A DNA stretch of 64,000 nt from Pisolithus tinctorius (GCA_024663395.1 JANFAH010000001.1:310001-374000); one strand, 5' to 3'; positions 10,007-22,950 are shown, counted from the stretch's first letter. The notes: generated by a model not told the origin, from the letters alone. A program made the numbers and translations.

Positions 10007-13000
10007 CTATTCTCCATAAGGCTCTCCGGTCATGTTGCTGATGGCGGAGTCGTCAAAATCAAAGTCATTGTCATATAAATCGTTATCCTCGCTCCCAACG
10101 AGGGTACGATCGTCTACCAGGGCGGGGGTAGCTATTCTGTCCTGTAAAGGACGACGAGGACGGATAGAAGGACACTGGGCCTGAGTATGCCCGGGGCGAG
10201 TGGTGTGGCAAAGGGGACATTCGTACAGTCCACAATTGACGCGGATATGGCCGAGGTGGCGACAGACATAACACGCTTGACGATAGCGTGGATCAGACGG
10301 AGTAAGAGGCATGTCGAACTCGGTCAAGGCATTTAGCACAGGGGACGGCGGCAACTGTGCAAGGGTTTCGACGATGTTTAACGTGTAGTCGAGTTCAGCA
10401 CGGGAGACGCCAAAGGCAGTCTCAGGGTCTACTTCGGACGGCGAGCTATGAGACTCGCAGGGCTGGGGGTTTGGGCCTGACAAGCAGCAGGCACGAGGTC
10501 TGTTGGCTCTTCGGAGAGAGCGGGATGAGTGGGAGGACGATGACGATGACGGTGCAGGAGGGGAAGACGACGCGGAGGAAACCGGAGGGGAAGTTGCAGT
10601 CGAGGGTCTTCTAGACCCAGGTGGGGGAGGTGCGATCAATGTTGGATACTGACGAACATTATAAATGAGGTCGGCGCCTCCAAGGACATCAAAGAGTTTA
10701 AGAAGCAAGGGGACCTGCTGGAGGGCGACCTCTCCTAGGATAGTACGAGCAGGGGAAAGGAGGGGGTTCTGGCGGTTAACATAGCGGGAGAGTTCTTCAA
10801 GCCGAAGGGCTTGGATAGTTGCATGATACACAAGATCGAGAGGGGAGTTTTCATCCACCTCATGATAAACGGTGCCGATGACGGTGGGGTCGGCAACGAA
10901 GAGTCGGTAGGAGGCGATCATCTGATCGCTAGCGGGCTGTTGTTGCTGACGAGCAAACGGAGTGTGGCGATGGGAGGGTTCACGAGGGTAGGTGTAACGG
11001 CGAGGAGACATTTCAAGGGTGACGTTTCTGATGGTACGAGTGGAGTGTCGAGTGGGTTGTTTCTTAGGAGGGAAGTCCCTGGGGAATCGTTTCTTATAGG
11101 CGGAGAGTATATCGTCCGCGTGTTCAAGATGTGACTCCTTCTGCCACGAGTTTTCGGAAGAAGGGTAACCCTTCCATTTGATTAGGAAGGCGTGTCCATG
11201 GCCGGACCTTTTATGGCCGACTATCGCCTCGACTTCGTATTCTTCTTCTTCGTTGATCAGGTCAGGTGGTGGAGCCGGGAAGTTCGGCCCATGAACGTCA
11301 TTTTCGTGATAGGGCGATAGGAGGGAAGCATGGAAAACGTTGTGGATTTTCCATCGTGCGGGAACCGTGAGGCGATACGTTATCGGAGATAAGACGTCAG
11401 AGATGGTGAAGGGTCCTTCTCGTTTTGGTGCCAGTTTTCTATTTTCGTAAGAGCATTTTAAATTGCGTGCTTCTAGCCAAACCTTATCACCTTTCTGGAA
11501 CGGGGTGAAGGGTCGTGACGAGCGGTCTTTCATTGTTTTTCTTGCCAGGTCATGGGCCGCTAGGGCTTCTTCCCTGGCTTTCCTGAGTTCATTGAGTCTA
11601 GACTCAGCGGCGGGAAGATGGGTTTCCGCAATTAGGGACGGAAGGGGTTTTGGTTCGTAGCCGTACATGAGGTAAAACGGCAATTGATGCGTGACAGAGT
11701 GGGGTTGGTGGTTGTGCGCAAATTCTGCCATGGGAAGGTTGGTCACCCACGAGGCGGGGTCGTTTTGGCAAAAGATGCGGAGATAGGTCTCCACTTCTTG
11801 GTTTACACGTTCAGTTTCTCCGTCGGTCTGTGGGTGGTACGCTGTAGACAGGGCAAGGGAGTATCCCAAAAGGGAAGCCAGTTCTTTTGCGAAGGTAGAG
11901 GCGAACTGAGGGCCTCGATCAGATATAATTTTGTCATACAACCCAAAGCGGGAGTAGACTTTTTTGAAAAACAATGCTGCGATGTCAGCGGCGGAGGCAG
12001 TTTTCTTGGTGGGCGATAAAATTACCCCCTTTGTAAGCCCATGGTCTACCATGACCAAAAGGGAATCATAGCCGTTAGAAACGGGTAAGTCGGTAACCAG
12101 ATCGCAAGAGATCTGTTGGAAGGGGCAGGTCGAGGTGGAGGGGATAGGCGTGAGGGGTGGTGTCGTTGGGTGAGTATTTACTTTATTTTGTTGGCATACA
12201 GCACAGCCTTCAACATATTTTCGGACGAAGGATGCTAGGCCGGGCCACCAGAACTCGGAAGAGATGAGTTGTCGTGTTTTTAGAACCCCAGGGTGTCCAG
12301 CAGAGGGGTGGTCATGGTGGTTGGATACGACGGTCCGACGGAGGATAGGGTCATCGGGGATATACACCCGGTCTTTGTAAAGTAACACTCCGCTGTCAAA
12401 TCTCCAGTCAGAGAGATGAGATTTAAACGGGAGTGGCATGTCGACATTTTCAATGGCACGAAGTGCCGTTTGGACCACAGGGTCTTTCATGGAAGACGAT
12501 GCGACTTTCTGGGTGAGGTTGGTGTCAATAAGATTGACGAATAGTGTTTGTGGAAGGAGGGTAACTCCTTTGTTATCTTCGTCATCATCAGGGATGTGAT
12601 CGGGTCGGCAGGAGAGTGCATCAGGTGCAGCCAGGTCTTTTCCTGGGACATGTTCTAGTTGCAGATCAAAGTCTGCGAGGTCGAGGAGCCAGCGAGCCTG
12701 GCGACGGTTCAGGTTCTGAGGTGATTTGAAGTATGTCAGGTTCTTGTGGTCAGTGAAGACCTTAACCGGGAACGGGGATCCATGGAGATAGTGTCTCCAG
12801 GATTTTAGTGCTCGAATAACCCCTAGCAGTTCTCTGTCGTAAATGTCATAGTTTCTTTCTGCGGGGTTAAACGATTGGGACAGGAAGGCACAGGGTTGCC
12901 ATTGTCCATTCGAATCTTCTTGAAGGAGGATCCCTCCTGTTGCGTACTTGGACGCGTCTGTAGTGATTGCGAATGGCCGAGAGGTGTCGGGCATTCGAAG

Positions 13001-14713
13001 TGTAGGTTGTGCCGTAAAGATCCATTTGAGAAGTTCAAAGGCATCTTGGCATTTCTTGGACCAACTCCAGTCGACCGTTTTCTTAGTGAGGTCGATGAGT
13101 GGTCGTGCGATGTCCGAGTAGTAGGGGACAAATCTTCTGTAAAAGTTTGCGAATCCTAAAAAGGATCGCACATCCTTGACTTTTTTTGGAACGGGCCATT
13201 CGGCAATGCCTTGTACCTTGACGGGGTCCATGGTGACGGTGTTTTCTTTGATAATCATGCCAAGGTATTCTACCTTGGCAAGATCAAAATGACACTTTTC
13301 CAATTTTAGAGGGAGAGACAGTTCTCTCATTCTTTCGAGAACGCGACGGGTTCTTTGTTTATGTTCTTCGGGGTTATTTGAGAAGATAAGGAGGTCATCC
13401 ATGTAGACGACCAGCCATCCCTCAGCGATCATATCTCTGAAAGAGTCGTTCATGAATCACTGGAATGTGGCGGGGGAGTTACAGAGACCGAAGAACATAA
13501 CGGTGGGTTCGAAGAGTCCTTTGTGCGTGATAAACGCCGCTTTCCATTGATCTCCTTCTTTGATGCGGACATTATTGTAGCCCGATCTGACATCCATCTT
13601 TGTGAAGACAGAGGCTCCTTTAAGTTTGTCTACAAGGTCTGAAATGAGGGGAAGGGGGTATGCATCCTTCACCGTATTTTTGTTCAGGTACCGGTAGTCT
13701 TGGCAGGGCTGTAGGGAGCCATCCTTCTTTCCTACGAAGAAGAAGGGGGCAGCTTGGGGAGATTTTGAGGGGCGGATCTTTCCCTCTCGAAGGTTTTCTT
13801 CAATAAACTTTTCTGCAGACTCTCGTTCCGAGGGAGAGAGAGGGTATGCTTTAGCCACCTTGGGGACGAAGTCCTCCACAAGGTTTATGGCATGGTCGTA
13901 CGGTCGTGATGGGGGTAGAACTCCATCAGACGGTTTCTCGAAAACCGAGGCGAAGTCTTTGTATTCTTCAGGGAGGACTGCCTTCGGTTTCTTTTTGTGT
14001 TCTTCTTGGGCTAACTCAGTAGCCGTGGTGATCTTTCGGAGAAGGCTATTATTGGGGTTAACCTTCTTGGCTTCTTCGACGAGTTTTCCAACCGACATCA
14101 CGAAATGTGCTCGGATGGTTTCATCTTCTGGTTCCTCGTAATCCATGAACTTGTTTATCCCTTTCTTTTCAGTTGGGGACACAAGGTTCACAGTTGGTTC
14201 TTCGACGGCAACAGAAGAGATGTTGCGTCTTAATTCTTTCGATCTATCGGTTTTCTCGTTGATAGATAACGTGCCCATCCTCCAGTCTACAACAGGGTTG
14301 TTTTCTTGGAGCCAAGGGAGACCCAGAATGACATTTTCCGTTCCACAGTTGATGACATGGAAGAAGGACTGGTGGACGAGTCCCTTGATTTTAAAGTAGA
14401 GAGTGGCGGAAAACAGTATTCTTCCTTTGGAGTTCTGGGTTCCATTGGCATTTTTAGCGAGGATGGGTTCGGCGAGTCGTTGAGTGGGGATTCGATGCTT
14501 TCGCACAAAACCCCAATCGATGCAAGAAATTTCTGCTCCGGAGTCAACCAGAGCGGTAGTGTTGACGACTTTCTGAGTAGTTTCTGATGCGTAAAGGGAG
14601 ATGGGGATCTGCATAGTACGTTCTGGTGTAGACGTTACAAGTACAGGGGCAACAGAAACTAAACTGTCCTTAGTTTGGGGAACATCTGGCATCAACGCAG
14701 AGTTCCCATTCAA
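10007..14713 (-). CDS. pol: Gypsy-2 pol polyprotein (PR-RT-RH-INT-chromodomain-zinc knuckle)
   Basis: One frame with a single internal TGA at 13457-13459, between CNSPATFQ and FMNDSF of the reverse transcriptase; related elements have a sense codon there and CGA is likely ancestral. Order: retropepsin (ALVDSGAEIS), reverse transcriptase with catalytic VVYMDDLLIF, RNase H (TTDASKYATGG), integrase with an HHCC zinc site and D-D-E residues (SDRGPQF, TERVNQEVE), then a chromodomain (YEVEAIVGHKRSG, FLIKWKGYP). After the chromodomain a roughly 300-residue tail ends in a CX2CX4HX4C knuckle (CYVCRHLGHIRVNC) and a second Cys/His cluster. The frame overlaps gag in -1 register at a run of five T; there is no ATG at the upstream end, consistent with expression as a Gag-Pol fusion by frameshifting. 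Confidence 0.92.
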
Positions 14714-15822
14714 AAATCCTTTCCAAGAGCCCTAGCGATGTTTACTAAGGCGATGGAGGGACCAGCGACTTTTTCTTCATCGTCGCTTTCTTCTACTTCC
14801 ACAATTTTGCGGATCTTCTTTACTTTCTTTTGGGGGGTTTTCCCCTTGTCTGGACATTCTCGGGAGAGATGTCCCTTGTTTCCACAACCGAAACATCTTC
14901 CTTCCTTGATGTGACGGTCTCGTTCTTCCTTGGAGAGTCTCACTCCATCCACGTCCATAGCGTTTGGATCTTTTTCTTCGGCAAAATTGTTCCTGGGGTG
15001 GAACGTCTTCTTTTCTTTCTTTCCAAAGGTTTCATTGACCTTTCTCCACTTAGCGTCGAACTTCTGTGCTTGGGTGTACCACTCAGTGATCTTGGTAGGA
15101 GTGGTTTCCATCATATGGATTCGGTTTGCGATGAAAGGTTTGAGTCCTTGTGAGAAGAACTCGATCAAAGTGACGTCTTCCGTGATGGTAGAGTCGGCGG
15201 CAGCAGTTCGGAAATCGGTGATATATTGCTCGACCGATTCTTTCTGTTTTAGGGTACGTAGTTTGGCGATGGCAGTACCCGCAGTGTCTGCGGAGGTGAA
15301 TGAGGCTTTGAAATCTTTTATGAAATCGGCAAAGGTGCCGAAACTCGGGGGGTTCTTTTCCAGAGAGGTTTTCTGGAAGGTGGCGGCCCAGGAACGGGCG
15401 ACATCTTTCTTCATGTACGACAAGGCGTAGACCACCTTCTTGGTGTCAGTGTCGTACAGTTCTTCGTTTACCAAGAGATAGGTCTGTACGGAGTACAGCC
15501 AGCTCATGGCGTTCTTCTGGTTTCCATCAAAATCAGACGGAGCACCAATCTTCAGTTCTGTGGCTTTGGTGGCATTGCCAACCGGTGCCTTCGACGATGA
15601 GCCAGACATCGTAATCTGTGGTGGGGGCGGCGGGGTAGGGAGGAGTAGTGGGGGACTTGGTTGGATGGGGGTACCAAGCGACGCAAGTGACTGGGAGAAA
15701 AGGTTCGAGAGAATTCCAGAGGTGAAACCTCTATCTGGCTGTTCAGGTTCATTGGAGGAGGTGTCTGTGACAGTGCTCTCCTGTTCTTCGTCAGATGACG
15801 ATTCTTCACGAGTGGGTCGCAA
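14710..15822 (-). CDS. gag: Gypsy-2 gag, 370 residues
   Basis: Capsid-like protein with an acidic Ser-rich N-terminus, a retrotransposon gag domain (around TFADFIKDFKASF and LRTLKQKESVEQYITDF), and a CX2CX4HX4C zinc knuckle CFGCGNKGHLSREC near residue 300. The stop TGA at 14710-14712 is read from GAT TTT TGA; the pol frame passes through it in -1 register. The frame has no nonsense mutation. Confidence 0.92.
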   Translation of the reverse strand: MRPTREESSSDEEQESTVTDTSSNEPEQPDRGFTSGILSNLFSQSLASLGTPIQPSPPLLLPTPPPPPQITMSGSSSKAPVGNATKATELKIGAPSDFDGNQKNAMSWLYSVQTYLLVNEELYDTDTKKVVYALSYMKKDVARSWAATFQKTSLEKNPPSFGTFADFIKDFKASFTSADTAGTAIAKLRTLKQKESVEQYITDFRTAAADSTITEDVTLIEFFSQGLKPFIANRIHMMETTPTKITEWYTQAQKFDAKWRKVNETFGKKEKKTFHPRNNFAEEKDPNAMDVDGVRLSKEERDRHIKEGRCFGCGNKGHLSRECPDKGKTPQKKVKKIRKIVEVEESDDEEKVAGPSIALVNIARALGKDF

Positions 15823-15908
15823 CGGCGCCCAACGTCGATTGTTTCGGGGGTTCGTGGTGGTGCACTAAGCAGTGACCGATTCGGCCAAAGGCTGTAGACT
15901 TGAGCTTT

Positions 15909-16359
15909 TGTTACGCTCGACCGAAGTCAAGACGTAGGGAGAGCTCAGACGCAGTCTAAGGTTTCTACTGAGCAACGGCTGCAGTAACCTCTGTAAACGA
16001 CAGAGGATTTAAGGCAACGCCGGTAAGAGTGGTCCTGGTGAGGGACACTGAGGGTGAAGTTCTGAGAACGCTGCGTATGATTGAGCAGCTCAAGTCTGGG
16101 TTTCCAGGACTTGAGCCGGCAGACTAAATACTACACAGAAACGGACCATGAGGCGTCCGCATGTAACGAGGTAACTACGCCATTGGTTGAACAATGACGA
16201 CACATGTCCTAAGCATGTAGCGAGCCAGTAACGCTAGTGGTGGAAATAGAGAGCCGTCGGATCAGAGAGAAGACGGCTCTAAAAGGAAATTAAGTCCAAC
16301 AGATCACAAACGAGGTAAACGTACAACGGAAAAGGAAAAGTTAGGGGTGAAACGTAACA
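15909..16359 (-). repeat. Gypsy-2 5' LTR
   Basis: 451 bp, partner of 9519-9969. It interrupts the Gypsy-1 pol frame, which reads a few codons into the LTR before stopping at 16341. Confidence 0.93.
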
Positions 16360-19300
16360 ACAGCGACATTAGAGGGATCGTGATCAGGCATGCCAGTGTG
16401 GTCAGGGAAGACACCATAGTGGGAGATTGCATCCAGGGTGATAGTAGAGGAGCTAGCGACGGGGGCAGGCGAGTGCGAATGGGTAGGCGTCTTATTATTC
16501 CTGTGGAAGCTGCCTGCCCTAGTTGCCTCCCTGCGCTTACTCGAGTTCGACTTTCCAGTGCGACGAGCTTCCATGGGCGATGAACTGGGATGTCCACCCA
16601 GTGGGCCCTTGGCATGGCGATCATCCTCCCAATGGCCACGGCGATCCTGATAGCCTCGCTGGAAGTGCTCGTGTTGGCGCTTGAGTCGCTCCACCGTGTC
16701 CCAGAGCATACTATTAAGTGTCTCTGTTTCCGCACCGTTGAGTATTTGTCCCCCCTCCCTCTCTTCCTTACTTCGCAGGTCCGCATCTGCTCCCAGGACC
16801 TCTTTCTTAGTAGGGGCCGGGCCTGTGATGACTGTATGAGCATTGTCCCCTGGCTCGTAGTACGCAAACCTTGACCTTGCAGTAGCGTTGCTATTATAGG
16901 TGTCCCGAAACTGGAGGTATCCAGCAGGTACATCAAGTGGATCTCCATCCTTCCGCCGCAGAGCTTTATCATATTGGAAGTAGGAACGGACTTGTTCGCG
17001 GTGGACGAGCACTCGCCCTTCAGGGTTTCCTGAGCCCGTAGTGTCCCAGATAGCGAAGAAATCCGGGTTAATCCTCTTGATTAGGTTATTCTCAGCGGTG
17101 TCCGACATGCTGGCCATACAGGGCGATTGTGCATCAGGTAAGTGGTTGATAGCTAGACTCTGGAGTTCACTGACCACTGCAGATAGCATGTGCTGCAGTG
17201 TGGCTAGGGTGTCTGGGCTTAGGGTCTGCTGCCTAGAAAGTCGAATAATCAAAGGGGGAGTATGCGACCGATGTCGTCGACTATCAGCAGTAGGTCTAGC
17301 TTGTCTGTGCCTGACCTTTCGACCGTGACTGTCGTGCCTGCGGCTTTTACGCCTAGGATTATAGGATGCGCGCGAGGGGGTATGATGGTCGGTGCGAGGG
17401 TAGGCCTGACGAGAGCGGTTCTGGTAGTGGCGTGAGGTCTTGGGTGGACGAGCGGGAGAACGATGGCGACGAGTAGTAGGACGAGGTGGACAGTTTGTGC
17501 AAGGACGGGCATTAGCTTGGTGGCTCCGAGGTTGAGATTGTCTAGCCAAAGGGGAGTTTGGGTACGTGGGTCGAGTTTTACAGTTGGGACATGGGCGGCT
17601 TAAATGGGCCCTGCAGACCTGCGGTGCCAAGTGTCCCAAGAACACCTGGGGGTTGTCGTCCAACGAGCCCCCGTTGCCTGCGTCCCTCAATTTCTCAATC
17701 CCATCAACCCCAATGGCCTCGAAATAATCGGTAAGAGCCTTTAAGTGTGCGATCTCATCATATGGTAACCACGTTCGGTCCCCAGCTGTCCACTGGACTT
17801 CGAACATCGCATCCGAAAAACTGCCGCGGTGTCTAATTATCCGATCAACAGCCCATTCGCAATTGGTTCCCCCGAACTCAGGAATTTGGTTGTCCATTCG
17901 GCTGGGGAACTTACGGTCATCATTAGGTATGTGCACCCTTAGCAGCGATGAATGAAAGACATCGTGTATACCTCTCCATTTCAGAGAATCTGGTAGCTCG
18001 ACGCGGAAGGAGTTATTCCCGAAGTCCTCTGAGATGCAGTAGGGACCTATGAACTTCGGTACAAGCTTCCTTGACGTTCCCTTTGACAGGCTAATATTCT
18101 TCGTAGAGATGTACACAAGATCGCCTTTGATGAAAGGGCAAGTGCGGCACTTTTTATTAGCGCCTGTCGTTTGCTTAATGTGCGCTTTCAGGATGGCATC
18201 ATGAGCGTCCAATAAGGTGAGTTTCATTTTATTCACAAATGCTCTTACACTCGGATACTCGTCTTTCGTAGGAGCATCCCATATCATTCGTCGAGGCATC
18301 CTTCCAGTGTTCAGAAAGAAAGGCGCATATCCTGTCGACTCCGATGTCGCATTGTTTATAGCAAGTTCGATGGCGGGTATTCGAGATACCCAGTCCTTTT
18401 GGTTTGGACCGATACAACATCTCAACATTTGAGCAATAGTTCGGTTGGCGCGTTCAGTGGCGCTGTCTGTCTCCAGGTGGTATGCACTGGACATCTTTTG
18501 CCTTATCCCAATTAGGTCATTAAGATGCTTCCAGAAGATGCTCGTGAATAGGACGTCTCGGTCGCTAACTATCACCCAAGGTAAGCCATGGTGCTTGTAT
18601 ACCTCGGCGAACATTAACTGCGCCACTTCGCGAGTGGTGTAGGTGGTTCTACTCGGCACTATGTGTACCATGGACATTAATAAGTCTATGATCACAGTTA
18701 TGGAGTCATATTCTCCATCACGGTCCTTAGATTCAGGGAGAGGTCCCATGAAATCAACCCCGATCGCTTCCCAAGGTCTCGAAGGTACAGGCAGTGGGTT
18801 CAGGAGTCCAAACGGTTTGTGAGTAGGGGGCTTGCTTCGTTGGCAAGTTTGACAAGATGTACAAAATGCGGTGACATCTTTCACCATAGACTCCCACCAC
18901 AGGAATTCACGTATGTACGATACTGTTTTCTTAGCGCCTAGATGGGCTAGTAGCGAGTGAGCACGGTCTATGACAGTCTCTCTAATTCGTCTGCCATCCA
19001 CCTCTATGTCTGGGACACAGAGGACGGTACGATCTGTGAGTTTCAGGTGAATATAGCCATCTGTCGTGACTTCAAAATTCTTGAATGCCTGTGGCTCGTC
19101 CATGATTTGCTTAAAAAAGGGGTCTCTATCATACTTATGCTGTGCTGCTGTGATCACACCTTCATTGCCCGGATATACGACCAATGGGGCCTTTATTCCT
19201 GTACTCGCCAAAGTGTTACTCGTGTGTACTGCGTGTTGTTCTGTACTCGGCAGCGAGCACGTGTCCTGTAAAGTGCTTGCAGTGCGTGCATTGTGTGTAT

Positions 19301-22006
19301 CCGTAATAGGGGGACGTTCTCTGTCCTTTCCCCCCTTCATTTGTTCGCCTGGTCCAAGGAGAATGAATCGATCCTTCATCCTTCTGGCGAATTCCATGCC
19401 TGTTTCGGGGCGGCCAGTTTCTGCCGGGGGCGTAGGAGATCGTCGCTGCCGTGTGGTCAGTTTCTTAGCAGTGGACCGAACAGGTGAGTCAGTTGGTGTT
19501 CCGACATCCCCCGCCTCACAGCTCCCTGCGATGCACAGGTCCAGGTCCCCTTCCGAGGTGGGGCCCTTCCTGTCGTCCATCGCTACCTGCGATGTCCCTG
19601 GAGGTTTCATGATCAACCTTACACGACGCACTGGTGGGTTCTTTACACCTGACGTTCCCACAGGTTACACCTGCGGGTCATTGTCAATCCGCTCGCCCAC
19701 TCCCCGATTATGAGATCTGGTCGACATTGCCAACGCTTCAATTCTGATGTATAAAGGTGCGCTGATGACCTGCTGTCGTTGTTCTGGCAAGGCTGATCCC
19801 TCGATGTCCAAATCATGGTGTAGGTATTCACTCGGCGCTCTGATCGTGCCAGGAGCGTCGAACTCATACATTCTGGATAACGTGTCAGAGAGCACATTCT
19901 CATTTCCCGGTACGTATTTGATTTCGAAATCGAACTCGGCCAATTTTTCTAACCATCGCACCTGCCGTCCAGACAGATCCTTTTGATCTAGTAGGTGCAT
20001 CAAACTCTTGTGGTCGGTGACCCACGTGAAGCAAGTACCTTGTAGGATATCGCGATGCCTCAGCATCGTTTCGACTCCCGCAAGAAGCTCTTGTTTGTGC
20101 ACAGGGTAGTTTCTCTGGGCTGATGACATCTTTGCAGAGTAGAATGCAGCAACCTTAGCTGCCTTCCAATCTTTCCCCTGCGCAATCACGCCTCCAATGC
20201 CATTACCACAAGCGTCAGTCATCACCCAGATGGGTTCACGGTCTGGATCGTAATTCAGCGGCACACGACAATGTTGCGTGCAGGTGGCGACGTAGGACTT
20301 CACTGTCTCAAAAGCGCGTTGTTCTGTGTATGTCCACCGGAAAGGTCGGGTCTCAGCACTCGCCTCGGCGAGTACCCCCAAGGGTACGTGCACTTTGTAG
20401 ATGTCGTCAGCGAGATAGCCTACTGACCCAATGAACCCCTTGCACAGCGTGCGATTCGTGGGTGCTTTCCAATTTAGTATTCGGTCGACCTTTTCTGGGT
20501 CCATTTTTATCCCATCGTCAGTGACGACACGCCCAAGTATCTTAACCTCATCGCAGAGGGACCTCAACTTTTTATCGCTAAGGTACAGTTTCTCTCGTGT
20601 GAGGATTTCGAGGACAGTTCTGACATGGTGTACATGCTCTTCCAGCGTGTTCGAATAGATGATTATATCGTCCAGATACATGTCCATGAAAGTGCCAATG
20701 TGCTTGCCGAAGATATGGTTCATCAGAGCTTGGTATGTGGCAGGCGTGTTACAGTCACCTTGCTGCACAACGAGGCTAACCATGTTTCCATCAGGAGTAG
20801 TTACTGCCGTTCGCTCAACATGTTTGGGGATGACCCTAATCTGTTTGTACGTGTCCGCACCGTCAATAATCGAGCGATACGGTTTCTTGGCTATGCGTCG
20901 AAGGATCCCATCCATGTCCGGCATTGGGGACGATAATTTTCAAGTATTCTTATTTCGTTCCCGAAGGTCAACTACCACTCGAAGGCGGGGAGGGTTTCCT
21001 GCCTTCGGGATCAACAGCATGGGGCAAGTATTTTGCGCTGCTGTGAGTTCCCAATGGCCCGTCCTCAAGTATGCGTTCTTCTTTTCAGACCACAAGGGTC
21101 GTAACGCTTCTGGACACCTAGATGGCCACCATGGATAAATCTTCTTCTCGTCTATGAGTGGGATCTCGTGATTAATTGCTCTGAAAGGGGGCAGAGCCGT
21201 AGCGCCGACTTGGGAGCATAGAGGCTTCGCTAGCTCCTGTAGGTACTTTCTCGCCTTCGCGATACTCTCATGATATATTTCCGTAGCGCGCGATTCCAGG
21301 GTCGATACCTGTTTGCCCTTCATCTCAGTTGGGGTTGTACTACCAATCACCACTCTCGGGGAATGTAGTCCCACCATGACTTTGTGCTGATACAAGAACG
21401 GCGTCCCAAGGATAAGATCATAGTTTTGTAAGTTCATCACATCAAAGTGTCACTCACAATCAATGCCCTGGTACTGTAGGCATACTCTCGTCCCGAAGTT
21501 TACCTTCGAACGCGATCCTTGTACTGCCAGCTGTATGGTAAGTGGCTTTTCAAGCGGGATCCGTTTCACTTTTAATTGCTCCACTAGCATTACTGACATA
21601 AAGTCAGCCAGCGATCCGGTGTCGATCAAAGCTCGTGCTGGGTGGCCATTGATGTGCACCACCACCGCTAAAGGCTTTGGTATCTTTCACGTGAAGTCCT
21701 TAGCTATTGAAGCGTTTCGTTGGAGGGTCGTCCGATCGTCATTACGAACAGTAGTACCATTCAGGTGGATCGCACTACAAGGTACGTCCTCTCCGGAGTC
21801 ATGGTGCTTATTATCTGCCTCTTCAAGGTCCTCGTCTACCATTGTCACACACCAAAGGTGTTGTGGACATGGTTACAGCTGACTCTGCCTAACTCGTTGA
21901 CGAGTTGCACACAGTGCCCAAGCATGCAGATGAAGACTAAAGGCCTCATGTGAAGAAAGACTGTCAGACGTTAACAGTCATCCTTCGCACAAGAACGAGT
22001 CGTCAG
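16360..22006 (-). pseudogene. pol: Gypsy-1 pol polyprotein, broken by six nonsense codons
   Basis: One continuous minus-strand frame with stops at 21978 (TGA), 21873 (TAA), 21687 (TGA), 21450 (TGA), 20940 (TGA) and 19665 (TAA). Domains in order: a region with PCPQHLWC, retropepsin (ALIDTGSLADFMS), reverse transcriptase (MYLDDIIIYSNT), RNase H (VMTDACGNGIGGVI), integrase with zinc site (CTSCQTCQRSK) and catalytic motifs (VIVSDRD, TERANRTIAQ), a C-terminal integrase domain, then a roughly 450-residue tail containing NPDFFAIWDTTGSGNPEGRV. The TGA stops sit where family members normally have Arg (for example RNKNT-stop-KL), so CGA to TGA is the simplest origin. The last residues are displaced to 9369-9518. 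Confidence 0.9.
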
Positions 22007-22167
22007 TGCTAAAGAGAAAAGAGGAAGTGAGTTAAGCACGCATTAAAGGTTTTTAGCGCCCATGTACAGCATTCCGGTTTTCGTCGTATCTCCACCATTT
22101 CCAAAGATATCGACTCTGTTCCCATGCTCGCTTAAAGTGCTCAGCCCCACGATTCTTCCTTCCAAAT

Positions 22168-22725
22168 TTGGAGAGGATCCTCGCACCCTGCACATTTCTA
22201 CAGCACTCCATCCATCAGACGCTCATTTCGCTAAGTCCATCAATCATGGCCACCTCTTCGTCGATCATCTCGCTTGTCTCATTTGCCAGAGACAGTGGCT
22301 ACGTATATCTGCCAGGCGTTCCCACCAGCTTCTGTCCTGAAGCCCCCTGGTTCATCCCGTCGTTGTCAGCCCCATCTCATCCCATGCAGCTTGGTCAGCG
22401 TGTTCTCCTAGTCAGTATGACTTCCAGAAGGATGTTCTTTGGTCGCCTCAGGTCTGTCACTCGGTTAGAAAGGTCTTATGTGGTCATTTCAGTCTCCCCA
22501 GTTGATGAAGCATATGGATCGTTCCTCCCTGCTCCTTGCACCGTCTTTATTCCAGTCTCGTCCATCATTCTTCCCGCATTGCGACAGCTGAAGTATAATC
22601 TACTGTCCTCCAGCCTCCCTGATCGCATTCATGACGAGTATGACATGCATCTTGCCTTCTTACTGCAAGATCCAGCAGAAGACGTTCCCCCTTCTCCTCC
22701 TCCTCCATCAGAGCCCCGTTCATGA
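22168..22725 (+). CDS. 185-codon open frame inside insertion X
   Basis: I do not recognise the protein. The more likely start is the internal ATG of the segment MATSSSIISLVSFARDSG. The middle part (PMQLGQRVLLVSMTSRRMFF) could be beta-rich; the C-terminus is Pro/Ser-rich. It stops at 22725 well before the LTR-like part. It may be a fragment of a transposon protein or a captured gene. Confidence 0.3.
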   Translation: MERILAPCTFLQHSIHQTLISLSPSIMATSSSIISLVSFARDSGYVYLPGVPTSFCPEAPWFIPSLSAPSHPMQLGQRVLLVSMTSRRMFFGRLRSVTRLERSYVVISVSPVDEAYGSFLPAPCTVFIPVSSIILPALRQLKYNLLSSSLPDRIHDEYDMHLAFLLQDPAEDVPPSPPPPSEPRS

Positions 22726-22950
22726 AGTTTTTGTTAACTTCGCTGAGAGGATGGAAGGGTGGGAGATGCGATCGCGTATGCTCTCATTGCCCCACAGACC
22801 CCCAACGCCCTAGCCCCCTTTGACACCTGACTCATGCCCTTCAACTCTGGAATTAATACTTCCCTATCTGGAAACACTGTCCATCTGTCATGCCATCTTT
22901 GGATCTAGAGATGTCTCCGCCGAGATCTAACTTGCATTGCCACCCCCTAA

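Larger units (their letters stand above)
9519..16359 (-). mobile_element. Gypsy-2: chromovirus-type Ty3/Gypsy element, TSD ACAGC
   Basis: Length 6841 bp, with 451-bp LTRs at 9519-9969 and 15909-16359 that begin TGTTACG and end GTAACA. I count six differences between them, all transitions. ACAGC occurs at 9514-9518 and 16360-16364. Gag and pol are on the minus strand and nearly intact. A polypurine tract (AGAAAGGGGG on the minus strand) precedes the 3' LTR at 9970-9986. It is inserted in the pol frame of Gypsy-1, near its end. Confidence 0.95.

Noticed and set aside
9519..16359. Reading the two 451-bp repeats as CRISPR-like or satellite repeats
   Set aside because: They have LTR ends, a target duplication and a complete gag-pol between them; no spacer array exists anywhere in the window.
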